Positions 19,184 through 20,445 of a stretch of DNA of 20,445 nt are shown piece after piece. Numbering within the stretch: the first letter of the stretch is position 1; each line of letters begins with the position of its first letter. Origin of the DNA: Phoronis australis (Eukaryota; Phoronida; Phoronidae); assembly GCA_002633005.1 (NCBI GenBank), contig NMRA01000428.1:375360-395804 (forward strand). The letters are read 5' to 3'. The translations under genes and the position numbers were made by a program. The notes below the pieces were generated by a model that ran no database searches, was not told the DNA's origin, and saw nothing but the letters and a program-made list of their open reading frames with translations.

Positions 19184-20218
19184 GTATACATGTAGTTTAC
19201 GTTTTCGAAGGACAGGTTTCGCTATTTATGTGTTCGCGTTCGTTCACTTCAGTGAGTGTCGTTCTAGGAAAGATATACAAAAAACAATTTGGTACAAGTT
19301 TAAAAGAACGCGTTACCACACCAAGTAGCCCGAATCAAGGTCTTTGCAAAGTTCGTGTTTTGAAACTTTAATTACTCTATCTTCCTTTCTTAGTTAACAA
19401 TGATTGAATTTGTCAACTGTAACTCGTATTAGGATCTGAATTCCAATTTTATGTTTAGTCCAGTCAAATGATACTTGGAGCGCCCTCTTTAGCTAACTTG
19501 TCAAAATTCGTAGACATAACCATACTGGCAAAGTCCATTATACATTGTATCTACATGTAACATTGACTCTCATGTTGACATTGACCCGAATCAAGTGCTG
19601 GAACCACTGACAATGTGTACTGTAGGAACTGTGTGTCTAATGATTGTCTGATTCACGTACGTACATGTATGTTCATGAAGATTGTAAAACATAATGTTTA
19701 GGCCGTCTTACCAGGTGACAGAATGAACGTAATTATTCATTATCACAATATAAAGTCATGTAACGTTCTCATGAAGCAAGATTCCAGCAGGGAAAGATTG
19801 CAACCACTCGTAGCAAGGTGTATTGTTGTTTATAAATTCGCTAATCATAGGGACGTCCCTGTTCTCGGAATTAGCGTTATATCAGGGTTCGATTCTGCAC
19901 CCAGACAGAATTCAGAAGCTCACTTTAAATTCCTTGCCTATGTTTCCACTTGAATTATGCGACATGGCGAGGTGGTTATATCTGTAACGACAACCAATGC
20001 GTTTCCACGTTTCCACGTGAACGTATAACGTGCTGACTTTCGAAGAGATCTATGTTGGCAAGAGTTTTAATTGCAACTGATTAGGTAAAAATTCACTTGT
20101 CATCAGCCAGTAGGCTAAACTTTTAACATTGTGGCACTCAAACAGTTATTGGGACAGTCGGTGGTTGTTGCACGTGTATGCATGGGAATATAGGAACTCA
20201 GAGACAAGTAGAGGCCTA

Positions 20219-20445
20219 GATGAATTTTCATATTATAGTTGAATGCGCTAAATTGTTTTTTAACATAATCATTGATGTGAACCCTAATGACCTTTGTACA
20301 CCTGTATTGTTAATTTCACTCTGCAGTACATGTACACTTAGTGTACATGTACCAAAACACACGCTGACGACATGTCGTGAACACATCCACTAAAACAAGA
20401 AACTGTAGGAACACCGCATTTATCCACCTTCACTCTCATCAGGCT
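20219..20445. other. Right flank of the duplication with a TACATGTA palindrome
   Basis: Unique sequence after copy 2. It holds GTACATGTACAC (20326-20337), TTA, then GTGTACATGTAC (20341-20352), a perfect 12-base inverted repeat with a TACATGTA in each arm. No gene is seen. Confidence 0.7.

Larger units (their letters stand above)
15896..20218 (+). repeat. 4.3 kb direct duplication, copy 2
   Basis: This unit of 4,323 bases is collinear with 11501-15819, from ATTCATAATAAACAGTGC to GAGGCCTA. It holds three TACATGTA octamers against seven in copy 1, and has a 16-base insertion near 18245 and a 12-base tandem duplication near 18807. It contains the second versions of every element listed within copy 1. 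Confidence 0.95.
9378..20351. repeat. TACATGTA octamer cluster
   Basis: Exact octamers start at 9378, 9420, 9766, 9909, 10587, 10600, 11119, 11239, 12011, 13246, 13272, 13795, 14798, 15140, 15272, 19187, 19552, 19662, 20327 and 20344. Three more lie at 1591, 2000 and 3600, and I found none from 3608 to 9377. At about 60% AT, roughly 0.6 would be expected by chance in the whole window. Confidence 0.85.

Noticed and set aside
11501-20218. The two 4.3 kb copies as LTRs of a retrotransposon
   Set aside because: Only 76 bases lie between them, with no gag-pol, primer site or polypurine tract, and there are no TG...CA ends.

Overview
This window looks like animal nuclear DNA, probably from a marine invertebrate such as a lancelet, mollusc, hemichordate or cnidarian; I cannot narrow it further. 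The sequence is AT-rich, has no long open reading frame on either strand, carries decayed transposon pieces, and has promoter and splice-site patterns of animal type. There is no bacterial gene organisation, rRNA gene, complete tRNA gene or CRISPR array. Almost all short open frames look like chance or repeat-derived frames.

Layout. 250-808: four degenerate tandem units. 809-2511: nothing recognisable. 2512-2698: a possible terminal coding exon (+), with a poly(A) signal about 390 bases beyond its stop. 2699-4660: AT-rich, no gene seen. 4661-6350: three copies of a short repeat family with terminal inverted repeats, plus a small tandem repeat (5488-5634). 6602-7270: the 3' end of a dead LINE retrotransposon. 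8053-8073: two palindromic E-boxes. 8579-8785: a broken coding fragment of what I take to be a HIRAN-like, VVGHIPR-type multicopy family, followed by GGGCGCTTATT-type repeats. 9092-9308: the best candidate for a live gene start, with ETS, NRF1-like, CRE, CCAAT and YY1-like motifs leading to a start codon, 20 codons and a splice donor. The rest of that gene was not found. 9480-11195: an old degenerate duplication, and inside it a near-perfect 81-base inverted repeat (9956-10139).

11501-20218 is one 4.3 kb segment present twice (11501-15819 and 15896-20218), joined by 76 bases ending in the only N of the window. The copies differ by a few percent plus small indels. This may be a real tandem duplication or two parental haplotypes placed end to end. 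Each copy holds a nested palindrome, a weak tRNA-like A/B-box pair on the minus strand, a CTGATGA...CGAAACG motif, and short open frames without evidence of constraint.

The most interesting signal is the palindromic octamer TACATGTA: 23 copies, 20 of them right of 9378. Comparing the two long copies shows that it comes and goes as an exact six-base CATGTA gain or loss at a TA. That is the form of a canonical Tc1-type transposon excision footprint, although hexamer slippage could give the same result.
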